Below, piece by piece: positions 7,717 through 17,210 of a stretch of 64,000 bases of DNA; positions within the stretch are counted from its first letter, which is position 1; each line of letters begins with the position of its first letter. Origin of the DNA: Levilactobacillus andaensis (GTDB taxonomy: Bacteria > Bacillota > Bacilli > Lactobacillales > Lactobacillaceae); NCBI RefSeq assembly GCF_016861695.1, contig NZ_BOLP01000014.1:30678-94677 (forward strand), given 5' to 3'. The notes under the pieces were generated by a model. That model searched no databases and had not been told where the DNA came from. It saw nothing but the letters and a program-made list of their open reading frames with translations. The position numbers were made by a program, and so were the translations under genes.

Positions 7717-9816
7717 ATGAATAACCAACAACCTAATCAGACTTTTTGGTCAGGCTTTAAAATACGGTTCAAGCAGTTCTGGCGGCGATTTCAAATGACC
7801 CGCTGGCTGATTGTGGTCATTCTCACCCTCGTTTTCGTGATGAGTGCGTACCTGACGTTTATGGCGAAAACGGCCAACGTTGGGGACCTCAAAGCTGCGT
7901 TGGAAAACCCAACCCAGATTTATGACCGTAGTAATCAAAAGGCCGGCACGCTATACTCCCAGAAGGGAACCTACGTGGCGTTGTCCAAAATTTCAACCAA
8001 TGTTCAAGACGCCGTGGTCTCCACGGAAGACCGGAACTTTTACCACGAGTACGGGTTTTCTGTAAAGGGCTATGCGCGGGCATTTTTCCTGTATGCCAAG
8101 AATAAAGTGTTACGCAGAGGCTACATTAGTGGTGGGGGAAGTACGTTGACCCAACAATTAGTGAAGAATGCGTACTTAACTCAGGAGCAGACGTTTACGC
8201 GGAAGTTCAAGGAACTTTTCCTATCGATCGAAGTGGAAAATGTCTACAGCAAGAAGGATATTCTGTCGATGTACCTGAACAATGCCTACTTCGGCAACGG
8301 GGTCTGGGGGGTTCAGGATGCCGCCAGACGTTATTTCGGTAAGAGTGCCGCTACATTGACGGTTCCGGAATCCGCCGTGTTGGCTGGTATGTTGACGTCG
8401 CCGAGCGCCTACAACCCAATCGACCATCCCAAGGCGGCTAAAGCTCGTCGGAATGTCGTGTTGGGGTTGATGGCAGAGACTGGAGCCATCACGAGTGACG
8501 CGGCCAAGCAGTACCAGGCTAGTGCGTTAACGACGACCGACAACTACGCCTACAAGAATAGTTACAAGTATCCGTATTTCTTCGACGCTGTCATCAACGA
8601 GGCTGTTAGCAAGTATGGCTTGACGGAATCAGAAATCATGAACAAGGGGTATAAAATCTACACGACGTTGGATCAGGCGAACCAGACGCAGATGCAGACC
8701 CTCTTTAAAAATGATGCTTACTTCCCAGCCAATGCCAGCGATGGGACCAAGGTTCAGGCGGCAAGTATTGCGATCGACCCGAACACGGGTGGTGTCGAGG
8801 CTGTCGTCGGTGGCCGTGGTCAACACGTCTTCCGGGGCTACAACCGGGCCACGCAGATGCGGCGGCAACCGGGGTCGACCATTAAGCCGTTGGCCGTTTA
8901 CACGCCCGCGCTGGAAAATGGCTACTACTATGATTCCGAATTGACCGATAAGAAGCAGTCATATGGGACCAATAAATATTCACCACACAACTATGGGAAC
9001 CAGTACAGTGGGAAGGTGCCGATGTATTCGGCCTTAGCGCAGAGTAAAAACGCACCGGCCGTTTGGTTGCTTAACAAGATTGGCGTCGACAAAGGGTACG
9101 AGTCCGTGAAGAAATTCGGCCTGCCCGTCTCGAAGTCGGATAAGAACTTAGCGTTAGCGCTGGGTGGCTTGAAGACCGGGGTCTCGCCACAACAATTGGC
9201 GCAGGCCTACACAGCGTTTGCCAACCAGGGGACGATGAGCTCGGCGCACTACATTCGCAAGATCGTCGATGCCTCCGGTAATGTCATTGTGGATAACAGT
9301 GACACCAAGGCTAAGCAGACCAAGGTCATGTCGCACAAGGTCGCTAAGGAAATGACCAGTATGATGATGGGCGTCTTCAACTACGGGACGGGTGCGAGTG
9401 CTAAACCGTATGGCTATACGATTGCCGGGAAGACCGGGAGTACCGAAGCCGATGGGGATGCCGATGCAACCCGTGATAAATGGATTGTGGGATACACGCC
9501 AGACGTTGTTGTGACGACCTGGGAAGGTTTCGACAGTACCAGCTCGACGCACCATTTGGAGGACGTGAGTGGTACCGGCGAAGGTCCACTGTACCAGGCA
9601 GAAATGCAGGCCATCTTGCCAAATACCAAGGGCACGGCATTCGACACGAAGGATGCCTCGACCATTGCCAAGGCCGAAAGCAACGGGACCAGCTCGTCAG
9701 GTAGCGACGTCTGGGATCAAGTCCAAAAGGGTATCGACAATGCCGGCAAGCAGTTCAACAACGCTGCCGACACGGTCAAGTCCTGGTGGGAAAAGGCAAA
9801 GTCGGCCTTGAACTAG
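7717..9816 (+). CDS. pbp2A: Class A penicillin-binding protein (PBP2A type)
   Basis: 699 residues, bifunctional peptidoglycan synthase. A short basic cytoplasmic tail is followed by one membrane helix (about residues 29-50, WLIVVILTLVFVMSAYLTF). The GT51 glycosyltransferase domain (about 70-250) has the catalytic EDRNFYHEYGF motif and GGSTLTQQLVKN. The transpeptidase domain (about 330-620) has the active-site SxxK as STIK, SKN as the SxN motif, and KTGST. The tail after residue 650 is Ser/Asn-rich. The enzyme polymerises lipid II and cross-links stem peptides outside the membrane. Monocistronic: terminators lie on both sides. A repeat A fragment sits between its stop codon and its terminator. 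Confidence 0.93.
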   Translation: MNNQQPNQTFWSGFKIRFKQFWRRFQMTRWLIVVILTLVFVMSAYLTFMAKTANVGDLKAALENPTQIYDRSNQKAGTLYSQKGTYVALSKISTNVQDAVVSTEDRNFYHEYGFSVKGYARAFFLYAKNKVLRRGYISGGGSTLTQQLVKNAYLTQEQTFTRKFKELFLSIEVENVYSKKDILSMYLNNAYFGNGVWGVQDAARRYFGKSAATLTVPESAVLAGMLTSPSAYNPIDHPKAAKARRNVVLGLMAETGAITSDAAKQYQASALTTTDNYAYKNSYKYPYFFDAVINEAVSKYGLTESEIMNKGYKIYTTLDQANQTQMQTLFKNDAYFPANASDGTKVQAASIAIDPNTGGVEAVVGGRGQHVFRGYNRATQMRRQPGSTIKPLAVYTPALENGYYYDSELTDKKQSYGTNKYSPHNYGNQYSGKVPMYSALAQSKNAPAVWLLNKIGVDKGYESVKKFGLPVSKSDKNLALALGGLKTGVSPQQLAQAYTAFANQGTMSSAHYIRKIVDASGNVIVDNSDTKAKQTKVMSHKVAKEMTSMMMGVFNYGTGASAKPYGYTIAGKTGSTEADGDADATRDKWIVGYTPDVVVTTWEGFDSTSSTHHLEDVSGTGEGPLYQAEMQAILPNTKGTAFDTKDASTIAKAESNGTSSSGSDVWDQVQKGIDNAGKQFNNAADTVKSWWEKAKSALN

Positions 9817-9834
9817 GGTAGTGTGGATATAACA

Positions 9835-9888
9835 TTGCCGCACTGCGGCTACCAGGGATTCCGACTGCTGTGGGGACACTTCAGCCTC
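9835..9888 (+). repeat. Repeat A, left-half copy A3
   Basis: Matches only the left part of repeat A (CGCACTGCGGCTACCAGGG, then CTGTGGGGACACTTCAGCCT). The right half is missing. It begins 18 bp after the pbp2A stop, upstream of that gene's terminator. Confidence 0.7.
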
Positions 9889-9933
9889 TACTGCTGTAAG
9901 ATTGGTATGACTTAACTTTAAATAATTGTTTTG

Positions 9934-9984
9934 ATGGACGTGATGGTTGATTGGAAAATTTCAATTAGCCATCACGTCCATTTT
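9934..9984 (+). terminator. Terminator of pbp2A
   Basis: Long perfect arms ATGGACGTGATGG / CCATCACGTCCAT with an AT-rich loop that can extend the stem, then TTTT. Confidence 0.88.
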
Positions 9985-10101
9985 CGTTTATGTCGTATTT
10001 GGTTGCGGCCTCTGAGGATAAATGGATAGGTCACACTACGATTATTAGCTAGCATGACCGTATATTCTGTCTGAACTTCATAATGGGAAATCACTAACCT
10101 T

Positions 10102-10284
10102 AGCCGCAGGAGGCCAGAGATGGAGCCAGCCGTGACGACGATGTTTGTCGGGGTATTTTCCCGACTTACATCGTGGGACGATCTGAGAGACGCGTGAACT
10201 TCGCGGCTTTCAGGCGAGCCGGAAGCCATCGGCTGGAGGCGTTCCCCATGGCAGGCGGAATCTCTGGCAGCCGGAGGCGACCAC
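10102..10284 (-). repeat. Repeat A, divergent copy A4 (inverted)
   Basis: Matches repeat A in reverse orientation, about 183 bp. The outer stem reads GCCAGAGAT (10113-10121) / ATCTCTGGC (10260-10268), where other copies have GCCAGGGAT / ATCCCTGGC, so both strands of the pair changed together. An internal hairpin CGATGT..GTCGGG / CCCGAC..ACATCG is perfect. The 9985-10101 stretch before it shows nothing recognisable. Confidence 0.75.
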
Positions 10285-10307
10285 TTTAAGCAAGTGTAGA
10301 ATTTTCG

Positions 10308-10336
10308 TTGGGCCCAAGGAAAAAGCATGGTACAAT
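10308..10336 (+). promoter_or_regulatory. Promoter of yheA
   Basis: -35 TTGGGC (10308-10313), 17-bp spacer, -10 TACAAT (10331-10336). It lies immediately after repeat A4. Confidence 0.6.
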
Positions 10337-10383
10337 GAATAGGTGGTAATTCTGGGCATAAGGCCCAATTAGGAGGAACACCA

Positions 10384-10728
10384 ATGGCTGACAAGATGCA
10401 AGACTTGAGCGAACAAATCGCCCAAGCACTACAAGATACGGATCAATTTAAGAGTCTCAAAGCTTCTTTCGAGGCAATGAAGGCAGACGACGACACCTAC
10501 ACGCTGTTCAAGCAATTCCAACAAATTCAGTTGGACTTACAACAGAAGCAGATGGCCGGCCAACAATTAACTGACGACGAAATGAAGAACGCCCGTGAAG
10601 TTGCTGACAAGGTTGCTAAGATTGATACCATCAAGGCTTTAATGGAAGCAGAACGGGGCGTTAACGACCTGTTATCCAACTTAAATAAGATGATTACCGA
10701 ACCCATCCAAAACATTTACCAGGGCTAG
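10384..10728 (+). CDS. yheA: YheA/YmcA-like UPF0342 family protein
   Basis: 114 residues, all alpha-helical and highly charged. It matches the YlbF/YmcA/YheA superfamily in length and in the ending NDLLSNLNKMITEPIQNIYQG. Relatives YlbF and YmcA act with YaaT in RNA processing and development in Bacillus; YheA itself has no established role. It lies upstream of yhaO-yhaN-yhaM, as in Bacillus subtilis, but is separated from them here by its own terminator and repeat B1. The start is fixed by TTAGGAGGAACACC before ATG. Confidence 0.88.
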   Translation: MADKMQDLSEQIAQALQDTDQFKSLKASFEAMKADDDTYTLFKQFQQIQLDLQQKQMAGQQLTDDEMKNAREVADKVAKIDTIKALMEAERGVNDLLSNLNKMITEPIQNIYQG

Positions 10729-10735
10729 GCAAAGG

Positions 10736-10784
10736 ATCGTCGGCGCAACCACTCATTCGGGAGGTCGGTGCCGGCGATTTTTTT
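10736..10784 (+). terminator. Terminator of yheA
   Basis: ATCGTCGGC pairs perfectly with GCCGGCGAT, followed by seven T. Confidence 0.85.
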
Positions 10785-10822
10785 CGATTCAGACTAAAGA
10801 GTACAAAAACGATTGGTGGCTT

Positions 10823-10987
10823 CCTCGCCTTACCGGCCGGCAGATATGGGCTGGAACGGTGCGAACACAACTTGAAGCCTCGAAAGCCACGAGTCTCCAA
10901 GGTTGGTTTTCTGCTAAGCCGGTGGGAAAATCACCACCAGCTAAGCAGAACGACGCGCCTGAGCCCATATCTGCCGACCTCTCGGCT
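10823..10987 (+). repeat. Repeat B, full copy B1
   Basis: A 165-bp intergenic element that can fold as a branched structure. Outer stem: CGGCAGATATGGGCT (10838-10852) with AGCCCATATCTGCCG (10962-10976), 15 bp perfect, extended by GGTGCG / CGCGCC. First inner arm: CTTGAAGCCTCG with CGAGTCTCCAAG. Second inner arm: TTCTGCT (10909-10915) / AGCAGAA (10944-10950) capped by GGTGG (10921-10925) / CCACC (10934-10938). It differs from copy B2 at several pairs on both sides of the stems. No ORF of interest inside. The 10988-11194 stretch that follows is gene-free leader of yhaO with nothing else recognised. Confidence 0.85.
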
Positions 10988-11194
10988 AAACACGGTGGTC
11001 CTCTGGCAGCTAAAATGATTATAAAAGTTGTTGTCAGTTAGATTGGAAAATTTGCTGAGTACGAGGTGTTGAGCAATTATTATGGTCGCGTGCAGTCTAA
11101 GCCGGAGAAATTCCTGGTAGACCTAGTGCAATCAGGTCACATTAGTTTAATAATCAGTAAATTTGATTCAGATAGAAAAGGGGGAGCTCTTACC

Positions 11195-12397
11195 GTGAAA
11201 TTTATTCATGCAGCAGATTTACATTTGGATAGTCCATTTCTGGGATTGACCACCCTCCCCAGTGCGTTACTGGCAACGGTGCGGCAGTCAACTTTTTCCG
11301 CGGCGACCCGAATTTTTGACCGGGCCTTGGCGGAGCACGTTGACTTTGTGGTGTTGGCGGGCGACCTCTTTGACCGTTCAGAACAGAGTGTGGCGGCCCA
11401 GGCATTTCTGTTTCAGCAGTTTCAGCGGCTGGCTGATGCCCAGATTCCAGTTTTCATCAGCTTCGGGAACCACGACTACGCTGCTGATCAGCATCAGACG
11501 GTCGCGTATCCGGCCAATGTGACCACGTTTGGCCCCGAGGTGGGGACGGAGACCATCACGCTGACTTCCGGTGAAACCGTAGCGGTCAGTGGCTTTAGCT
11601 ATCCCGAACGGTGGGTCACGGCTGATCCGGTCAGCGACTTTCCAGACCACGCGCAGACGGATTGGCACATTGGTCTGTTGCACGGGGCGGTGGCAACGGG
11701 GAGTGCTGACCACTATGCGCCGTTTACCATCGCAGAATTACTGGCTAAACGTTACGATTACTGGGCGTTAGGTCACATCCACCACCGTCAGTTGTTAAAT
11801 GAACAGCCGCCGATTTTATATGCCGGAAATCCACAGGGGCGGTCGATCAACGAGACGGGGACCAAGGGTGCCTATTTGGTCACTAGTCAGCAGGGAAAGT
11901 TGGTACCGGAATTCTTTGAGACTGGCGTGGTTGATTGGGAAACACCGATCGTTCAGCTCACGGCGACCACTTTAAGCGAGTTGGGGGACCAAGTGACGGC
12001 ATGGCTGGTCGAGCATCCGGCAACGAAACCGACGCTGACGGGAATGACGGTTGAGTTGGCGGCCACGATGGCAGAGTCCGTTTCGAGCGATTGGCTCAGT
12101 CTATTTCAGAAGACACATCAACGCCAGATGAAGGCCAGTCAACAGTTCATCACGCGGTTAAATGTGACGACTCCAGCGGCCACCTTGACTGCTCCTCAGC
12201 TGGATCAACGGTATTGGGAGCAGGGGGCCACAACCGTTTTCACTGCGGCTAACGAAGAGCAGCTTTTCGGCAAATTAGCACAGAATCCAGCGCTGGCCGA
12301 CTGGTTCGCGCAACCGACAACACGCACGCAGCTACGGGAGTTGGCAGAACAAGACTTACGACAGGCAATGGGAGAGGCGGGTCACGATGTATCTTAA
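11195..12397 (+). CDS. yhaO: DNA exonuclease, metallophosphoesterase (YhaO, Mre11/SbcD-like)
   Basis: 400 residues. The start is the GTG at 11195: AAAAGGGGGAGC precedes it and the protein then begins VKFIHAADLHLDSPF, the normal N-terminus; the frame extends upstream without support. Metal-binding motifs of the Mre11/SbcD class are visible: AADLHLDSP, LAGDLFDR, SFGNHDY, LLHGAV and GHIHHR. The family cuts DNA ends as partner of an SMC-like ATPase. yhaN begins inside its last codons (11-bp overlap), so the two are translationally coupled and probably form a complex. Bacillus YhaO is little studied; the DNA repair role is inferred from the fold. Confidence 0.92.
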   Translation: MKFIHAADLHLDSPFLGLTTLPSALLATVRQSTFSAATRIFDRALAEHVDFVVLAGDLFDRSEQSVAAQAFLFQQFQRLADAQIPVFISFGNHDYAADQHQTVAYPANVTTFGPEVGTETITLTSGETVAVSGFSYPERWVTADPVSDFPDHAQTDWHIGLLHGAVATGSADHYAPFTIAELLAKRYDYWALGHIHHRQLLNEQPPILYAGNPQGRSINETGTKGAYLVTSQQGKLVPEFFETGVVDWETPIVQLTATTLSELGDQVTAWLVEHPATKPTLTGMTVELAATMAESVSSDWLSLFQKTHQRQMKASQQFITRLNVTTPAATLTAPQLDQRYWEQGATTVFTAANEEQLFGKLAQNPALADWFAQPTTRTQLRELAEQDLRQAMGEAGHDVS

Positions 12398-15008
12398 CCA
12401 ATTAACGATTTATGGGTTTGGTAAATTTCATGACCGGACCTTCGACCTCACTGCGGGACTAAACGTTCTGGTGGGACCCAATGAGGCTGGTAAATCAACG
12501 CTGACTCAATTTATCACGGCTATCTTGTTTGGCTTTCCGACCAAAAAGCATCCGGAATTGCGGTATGAACCGCTGGATGGCAGTCGCTTTGGCGGCGAGA
12601 TTACCTTTACCCGGGAGCAAACGCGCTACCTGGTGACACGGACGGATGGCCCACGCGGAGGAACCGTCACGTTGCGGGACCTGACGACGGAAATGACGCT
12701 GCCAGCAGCGAGCCTGCCACATCTGCTAGAACCAGTCGATGAAACGTTGTTTACCAACGTTTATGCCATGAATGAACCGCGGTTAGGCACCGTCTTTTCC
12801 GCATCCAAACAGGAATTGGTCGACCGATTACGCCATGTCGGCGCTATTGGCAGTGACTTTTGGCTGCAACAGGCGCAGACACTTGGGAAACAAGCGGATG
12901 AGCTTTATAAACCACAAGGGCGTAATCCCATTTTAAATCAGCAACTACATGAACATCAGGAACTTACAGCCAAGCTTGCCAAGGCCAAGGCCGCGTATGG
13001 GACGTACTGGGATCTCCTCCAGCGGCAACAAACGCAGCGGCAGCAACAGGGGGAACTTCAACAACAATTGCAACAGCAACGGCAGGTCACGGCGCAGCTC
13101 GAACAACAGGCCGCTAGTTGGCCGACCTTCGTGCAGTGGCAACAGCTAGCGCAACAACAACCGCTCACAACGACGGGGTTTGCCCGGGCAGATGCGACCG
13201 AATTGGAGCGGCTTACCAGTAAGACGACGGCGATGACGACGACCTTAAAAGAGGGCCAGGCCAAACTGCAACAATTACAGCAAACGACAAAATTGTCGCC
13301 GCTGTTCACCCAGTATTTGGCGGCAACGGCCCAAGTTGACCCGTTATTCGAGCAGCTGGCAATGGTTAAAGCGGCCAATGAGACTTGTGAGCGACTACGA
13401 GCGAGTCAGCAGGATTATCAGCAACGGGCGACGGCTATCGAGCAACAATATGCGCCGGACGGTCAGATGCCACGCCCATTTTCATTGGCGACGATGCAGC
13501 AGGTCAAACGATTGCGGGAAAAGCTGGCGACGGCCAATCAAAAACGGCGTCAGTTGCAACAGGAGTTGAACCGTCTCAATGAGGATTATCGTCAAGCGCA
13601 GCCAACCCGGCGACAACAGCACAATCCCCTAGCGGATAAGCAGTTGGGATGGTTAGCGGCCGGTCTGGTTATCTTGGTAGGTGCCATGTTTCTTCCCGGG
13701 ACACTCTTTAAGTTGATTGGGGCGTTGGGTGGGGTGGCGGTCGGTTATTACGGCGCCTTCATCGTGGATGGTGAGACGCCGGCAAGTCGGCAACTGCAAG
13801 ACTTAACCGACAGTATTCGCGATATTCAAGCCCAGCTTCGCGAGGGTGGGCAGCAGGAAGACGCCCTGACCAATCAGCTGGAAGCCGTGGGTGATTCCTA
13901 CGGTTTGGGGCAGATTCCGGTGGAGCAATGGTCGGCGGCACAGGCGGCCATTGGCGAATGGGAGCACCTGACCCAACAACTGCAGCAGACGGCGGAGCAA
14001 GTGACGACCGCAACGCAGACCATCAGTGAGTTTCAAATGGCGGTCGCCCAAGCCTTACCCGAGCTACAAAATCAGCCGTTAGCAACGGTTCTCCAACAAC
14101 TGGCAGGGCTGCAGGTGACCCGTCAGGCCCTCAGTTCGCAGCAAACGGATCTGACGACTGTGGCTACAGACATTCAGCGGACTCAGCACGCCCTGACCCA
14201 GGCCCAACACGCCGAGGAGACCTTCTTGCGGACGCGAAACCTGACAACGGTCGACGAGTTCTATCACCATTACCAGCAGATTCGTGAACAGGACAATCAA
14301 ACGGCCCAGCAGCAGGCACTAGCGACACAACTAGGGCCAGCGATGCAGAAAGCCTTGCAGCAGTATGCGACGCAAGCTGAGCTGACAGTCACTGTCCAAC
14401 AGGCCCAGCAGCAACAGCAGGCTTTGCAAGGGAAGCTGGATACGCTGACAACGAGTTTGGCAACGTTAGCAGGTCAGCTTGACCAACTGACGGCCAGCGG
14501 GACGCAAGCTAGTTTGCAACAAAAATTAGCCAACCTAGAGGCCCAGATGCAGGAAACGGCGCAGGCTTGGTTGACAAAAAATTTGACCCGCCAATGGATT
14601 GCGGCGACCTTAGCGGCGGCTTCGGGTGACCGTTTACCCCAAATTGTGGCCCAAGCTAGTGAATTTTATGGCAAATTAACTGAAAACCGGTATACTGAAA
14701 TTGAATTAACCCCCAATACATTACGGGTTCAATTGGCAACGGGAGAGTGGCGCGAGGTTGGCCAACTCTCCCGGGGCACGGCGGAGCAGCTGGATTTAGC
14801 CGTTAAATTGGCTTTCGCGGTGGTCATGAACCAACGCGTCGGCATGCCGTTAGTGATCGATGATGGCTTAGTGAACTTTGATGAGCATCGGCGACAAGCG
14901 GCTTATGCGCTCTTAGCTGAAATTAGTGAGACGGTGCAGGTGATTTTTCTGACGGCCGATGTCACGGTAAATGCGATTGCGGGAAATTTGATTCGGTTAA
15001 CTGACTAG
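12387..15008 (+). CDS. yhaN: SMC/Rad50-like ATPase YhaN with a central membrane hairpin
   Basis: 873 residues. N-terminal ATPase half with Walker A GPNEAGKST (about residues 31-39); C-terminal half with signature LSRGTAEQLDLAVKLAF and Walker B LVIDDGLVNFD. Two long Gln-rich coiled coils (about 170-415 and 470-770) lie between. At about residues 420-462, where SbcC/Rad50 have the Cys-x-x-Cys zinc hook, there are two hydrophobic stretches (WLAAGLVILVGAMFLPG; LIGALGGVAVGYYGAFIV). This suggests the coiled coil is anchored in the membrane, as known for the YhaN type. Works with YhaO. yhaM follows after 11 bp. Confidence 0.92.
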   Translation: MYLNQLTIYGFGKFHDRTFDLTAGLNVLVGPNEAGKSTLTQFITAILFGFPTKKHPELRYEPLDGSRFGGEITFTREQTRYLVTRTDGPRGGTVTLRDLTTEMTLPAASLPHLLEPVDETLFTNVYAMNEPRLGTVFSASKQELVDRLRHVGAIGSDFWLQQAQTLGKQADELYKPQGRNPILNQQLHEHQELTAKLAKAKAAYGTYWDLLQRQQTQRQQQGELQQQLQQQRQVTAQLEQQAASWPTFVQWQQLAQQQPLTTTGFARADATELERLTSKTTAMTTTLKEGQAKLQQLQQTTKLSPLFTQYLAATAQVDPLFEQLAMVKAANETCERLRASQQDYQQRATAIEQQYAPDGQMPRPFSLATMQQVKRLREKLATANQKRRQLQQELNRLNEDYRQAQPTRRQQHNPLADKQLGWLAAGLVILVGAMFLPGTLFKLIGALGGVAVGYYGAFIVDGETPASRQLQDLTDSIRDIQAQLREGGQQEDALTNQLEAVGDSYGLGQIPVEQWSAAQAAIGEWEHLTQQLQQTAEQVTTATQTISEFQMAVAQALPELQNQPLATVLQQLAGLQVTRQALSSQQTDLTTVATDIQRTQHALTQAQHAEETFLRTRNLTTVDEFYHHYQQIREQDNQTAQQQALATQLGPAMQKALQQYATQAELTVTVQQAQQQQQALQGKLDTLTTSLATLAGQLDQLTASGTQASLQQKLANLEAQMQETAQAWLTKNLTRQWIAATLAAASGDRLPQIVAQASEFYGKLTENRYTEIELTPNTLRVQLATGEWREVGQLSRGTAEQLDLAVKLAFAVVMNQRVGMPLVIDDGLVNFDEHRRQAAYALLAEISETVQVIFLTADVTVNAIAGNLIRLTD

Positions 15009-15019
15009 GAGGGACTTCA

Positions 15020-15994
15020 ATGGCGGCAACAAAACAGTTAATGGATTACGATGTTGATGAAGCGGTGGACGTCTTTGCGCTGTTAAAATCAGCGGACGTA
15101 CGGACTGCAAAGAACGGTAAACAGTACATTGCTTTGGTATTTGAGGACCAGTCTGGTGAAATCTCAGGGAAATACTGGGATGCTTCGGCGGAAGATGTCA
15201 AAAACTACGTGGCTGGCCGGGTCATTCATCTGCAAGGGAAGCGCGAGAATTATCAAACGCACCCACAGATCAAAATTTTCCATTTACGTTTGACGGGACC
15301 AGGTGAACCAGCCGATCCGGATCAATTCATCGAGCGCGCACCGATGTCACGGGCCGAGATGGAAGAGTACATTAACCAAACGATTTTTGAGATCACCCAG
15401 CCCACGTGGAACCGGCTCGTTCGGAAGCTCCTGGCAGAATTTCAGGATCAGTTCTTTACATTTCCGGCGGCCAAGAGTAACCACCATGCCTTTCAGGGTG
15501 GACTGGCATTTCATACGATTTCTATTTTGAAGCTGGCCCATTCTGTTGTGGACCAGTATCCAGATTTGAACGCGCCTTTGCTGTATGCCGGCGCAATCCT
15601 ACATGACTTGGGCAAGACGATTGAACTGTCCGGGCCCAAGTCGACGACCTACACGTTGGCCGGCAACTTGATCGGTCACATCGTGCTGATCGATGGCGAA
15701 CTGGTCCGGGCTTGTGATCCATTGAAATTGGACCCGCAGGCGGAGGACGTGTTGTTGTTGCGGCACATGATTCTCAGCCATCATGGCCTGTTGGAATATG
15801 GGTCACCCGTCCGGCCAGCGCTGCGTGAGGCCGACGTCTTACACCAACTGGATGAATTGGATGCCTCAATCATGATGCTCGATACGGTCGTGGGGCACAC
15901 GGAACCCGGCGAGTTTTCGGAACGGGTCTTTGCGATGGATGGCCGGCGCTTTTACCGGCCAACGACAGATACGCCGCAACCGAAGACGGAGTAG
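15020..15994 (+). CDS. yhaM: 3'-5' exoribonuclease YhaM
   Basis: 324 residues, normal for YhaM/Cbf1. The N-terminal OB-fold (about residues 20-100) binds nucleic acid. A C-terminal HD domain (about 150-300) has HHAFQGGLAFHT, then HDLGK, and a later ILSHHGLLEYGS that supplies the metal ligands. The enzyme degrades RNA, and in vitro DNA, from the 3' end with Mn2+. It is third in the yhaO-yhaN-yhaM operon with only 11 bp to yhaN. The start is set by TAGGAGGGACTTCA before ATG. A terminator follows. Confidence 0.95.
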   Translation: MAATKQLMDYDVDEAVDVFALLKSADVRTAKNGKQYIALVFEDQSGEISGKYWDASAEDVKNYVAGRVIHLQGKRENYQTHPQIKIFHLRLTGPGEPADPDQFIERAPMSRAEMEEYINQTIFEITQPTWNRLVRKLLAEFQDQFFTFPAAKSNHHAFQGGLAFHTISILKLAHSVVDQYPDLNAPLLYAGAILHDLGKTIELSGPKSTTYTLAGNLIGHIVLIDGELVRACDPLKLDPQAEDVLLLRHMILSHHGLLEYGSPVRPALREADVLHQLDELDASIMMLDTVVGHTEPGEFSERVFAMDGRRFYRPTTDTPQPKTE

Positions 15995-16053
15995 AATTTT
16001 CAGATTAAAAGTTAATGGGTGATTTTCAATCGTAAGTAGAATATTTAGAAATG

Positions 16054-16076
16054 GGACTGGTTATCAGTCCTTTTTT
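16054..16076 (+). terminator. Terminator of the yhaONM operon
   Basis: GGACTG (16054-16059) pairs with CAGTCC (16065-16070), followed by six T. Confidence 0.9.
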
Positions 16077-16118
16077 GTTTGATGAAAGGTGGTCGGTTAT
16101 GACGTTTATGGCCAGCAC

Positions 16119-16152
16119 AAAAAGGGCACCGACCAAAATAGTCGGTGCCCTT
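16119..16152 (-). terminator. Terminator of prsA
   Basis: AAGGGCACCGAC pairs perfectly with GTCGGTGCCCTT; the minus-strand T-run is at 16119-16123. It faces the yhaM terminator. Confidence 0.9.
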
Positions 16153-16177
16153 AATCGTAGTCATAAATGAGTTGATG

Positions 16178-17098
16178 TTACTTAGAAGATGAGCTTGCAG
16201 TAGTTGATGAGCTGCTTGATGACAAGTAGTCAGAAAGGATGTTCTTCAAGTCGCTATCCTTGATAGAAACGTTACCCTTCTTCAAGACCTTAGCCACAAC
16301 ATTGTGTAAAACAGTGCTGTCGTTCATGTCGTTGTCAAGAACTTGCTTCTTCAGTTCAGCCTTGTGTTGGTTCATAGTGCCCTTACCAGGGTTCTTCAAC
16401 ATCAAGATGACGTGGTAACCATATTGCGTCTTAACAGGCGTTGTGGTAAATTCGTCGGTGCTCAACTTGAAGGCAGCCTTCTTGAAGGTGGCGTCAAGAG
16501 AAGTATCAGTGCTATCGAAGGCACTCAACTTACCACCCTTGTTCTTGGTAGCCGTATCAGTAGAGTACTTCTTAGCTAACTTCGTGAATTCACTAGTCAG
16601 GTTGCTCTTCTTAGTGCTCTTCAAGTCGCTGATAACGGTGTTAGCAGTGGACTTCTTGGAAACTAAGATGTGGGCAACGGTAACTTCTGGTTCGTAACTC
16701 TTGAATTGCTTCTTAAGTTGCGCATCAGTAACCGTGACGTTGTCCTTAACGGCTTCCTTCAACAGTAAGTTAGAACGGATTTCCGTCTTCAAACTGGATT
16801 GGGTCATACCGCTTTGGGCTAAGACACTGCTAAATGATGAACCATATTGCGCCTTGTATTGGTTGAATTGCTTGGTAACAGCGGACTTCTTGACCTTGCT
16901 ACCGTATTCCTTTTCCAAGACCTTGTTCAAAATCATTTGTTGCAGAACCTGCTTACCAGAGGAAGTACCCTTTAAACTGCTGTAGTAGGCACTTTCAGTG
17001 ATCTTACCACCGTTAGTCGTGGCAACGGTCTTGCTCCCACAGCCGGCAAGCGTAAAGGTTAATAACACACCGGCAAGGGCAATAAACCATTTCTTCAT
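16178..17098 (-). CDS. prsA: Foldase lipoprotein PrsA (parvulin-type peptidyl-prolyl isomerase)
   Basis: 306 residues from the ATG at 17098, chosen because [20 protein letters not shown] gives a compact lipoprotein signal with lipobox LAGC. An ATG 18 bp upstream is possible; both have weak ribosome sites. The mature protein has an SurA-like N domain, then a PpiC/rotamase domain (about residues 140-235) with VAHILVSKK and [12 protein letters not shown]. It ends in a Ser-rich tail. PrsA helps exported proteins fold at the outer face of the membrane and may serve the amidase, PBP and giant surface proteins here. It lies in the conserved yhaM-prsA-yhaH-hit-ecs order. Confidence 0.93.
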   Translation of the reverse strand: MKKWFIALAGVLLTFTLAGCGSKTVATTNGGKITESAYYSSLKGTSSGKQVLQQMILNKVLEKEYGSKVKKSAVTKQFNQYKAQYGSSFSSVLAQSGMTQSSLKTEIRSNLLLKEAVKDNVTVTDAQLKKQFKSYEPEVTVAHILVSKKSTANTVISDLKSTKKSNLTSEFTKLAKKYSTDTATKNKGGKLSAFDSTDTSLDATFKKAAFKLSTDEFTTTPVKTQYGYHVILMLKNPGKGTMNQHKAELKKQVLDNDMNDSTVLHNVVAKVLKKGNVSIKDSDLKNILSDYLSSSSSSTTASSSSK

Positions 17099-17210
17099 AT
17101 TGCTCAACACATCCATTCATCAAAATTGGTGTAAACACCATACTCAGACATCATAACACAAATCTTGCTAAACCTAAAAAGGTCGGCAAAGCTTTACAAA
17201 AAGTTCAAAT

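Noticed and set aside
10859..11041. 60-codon frame downstream of yheA
   Set aside because: It lies inside repeat B1 and its flank; the sequence is explained by the stems and there is no ribosome site.
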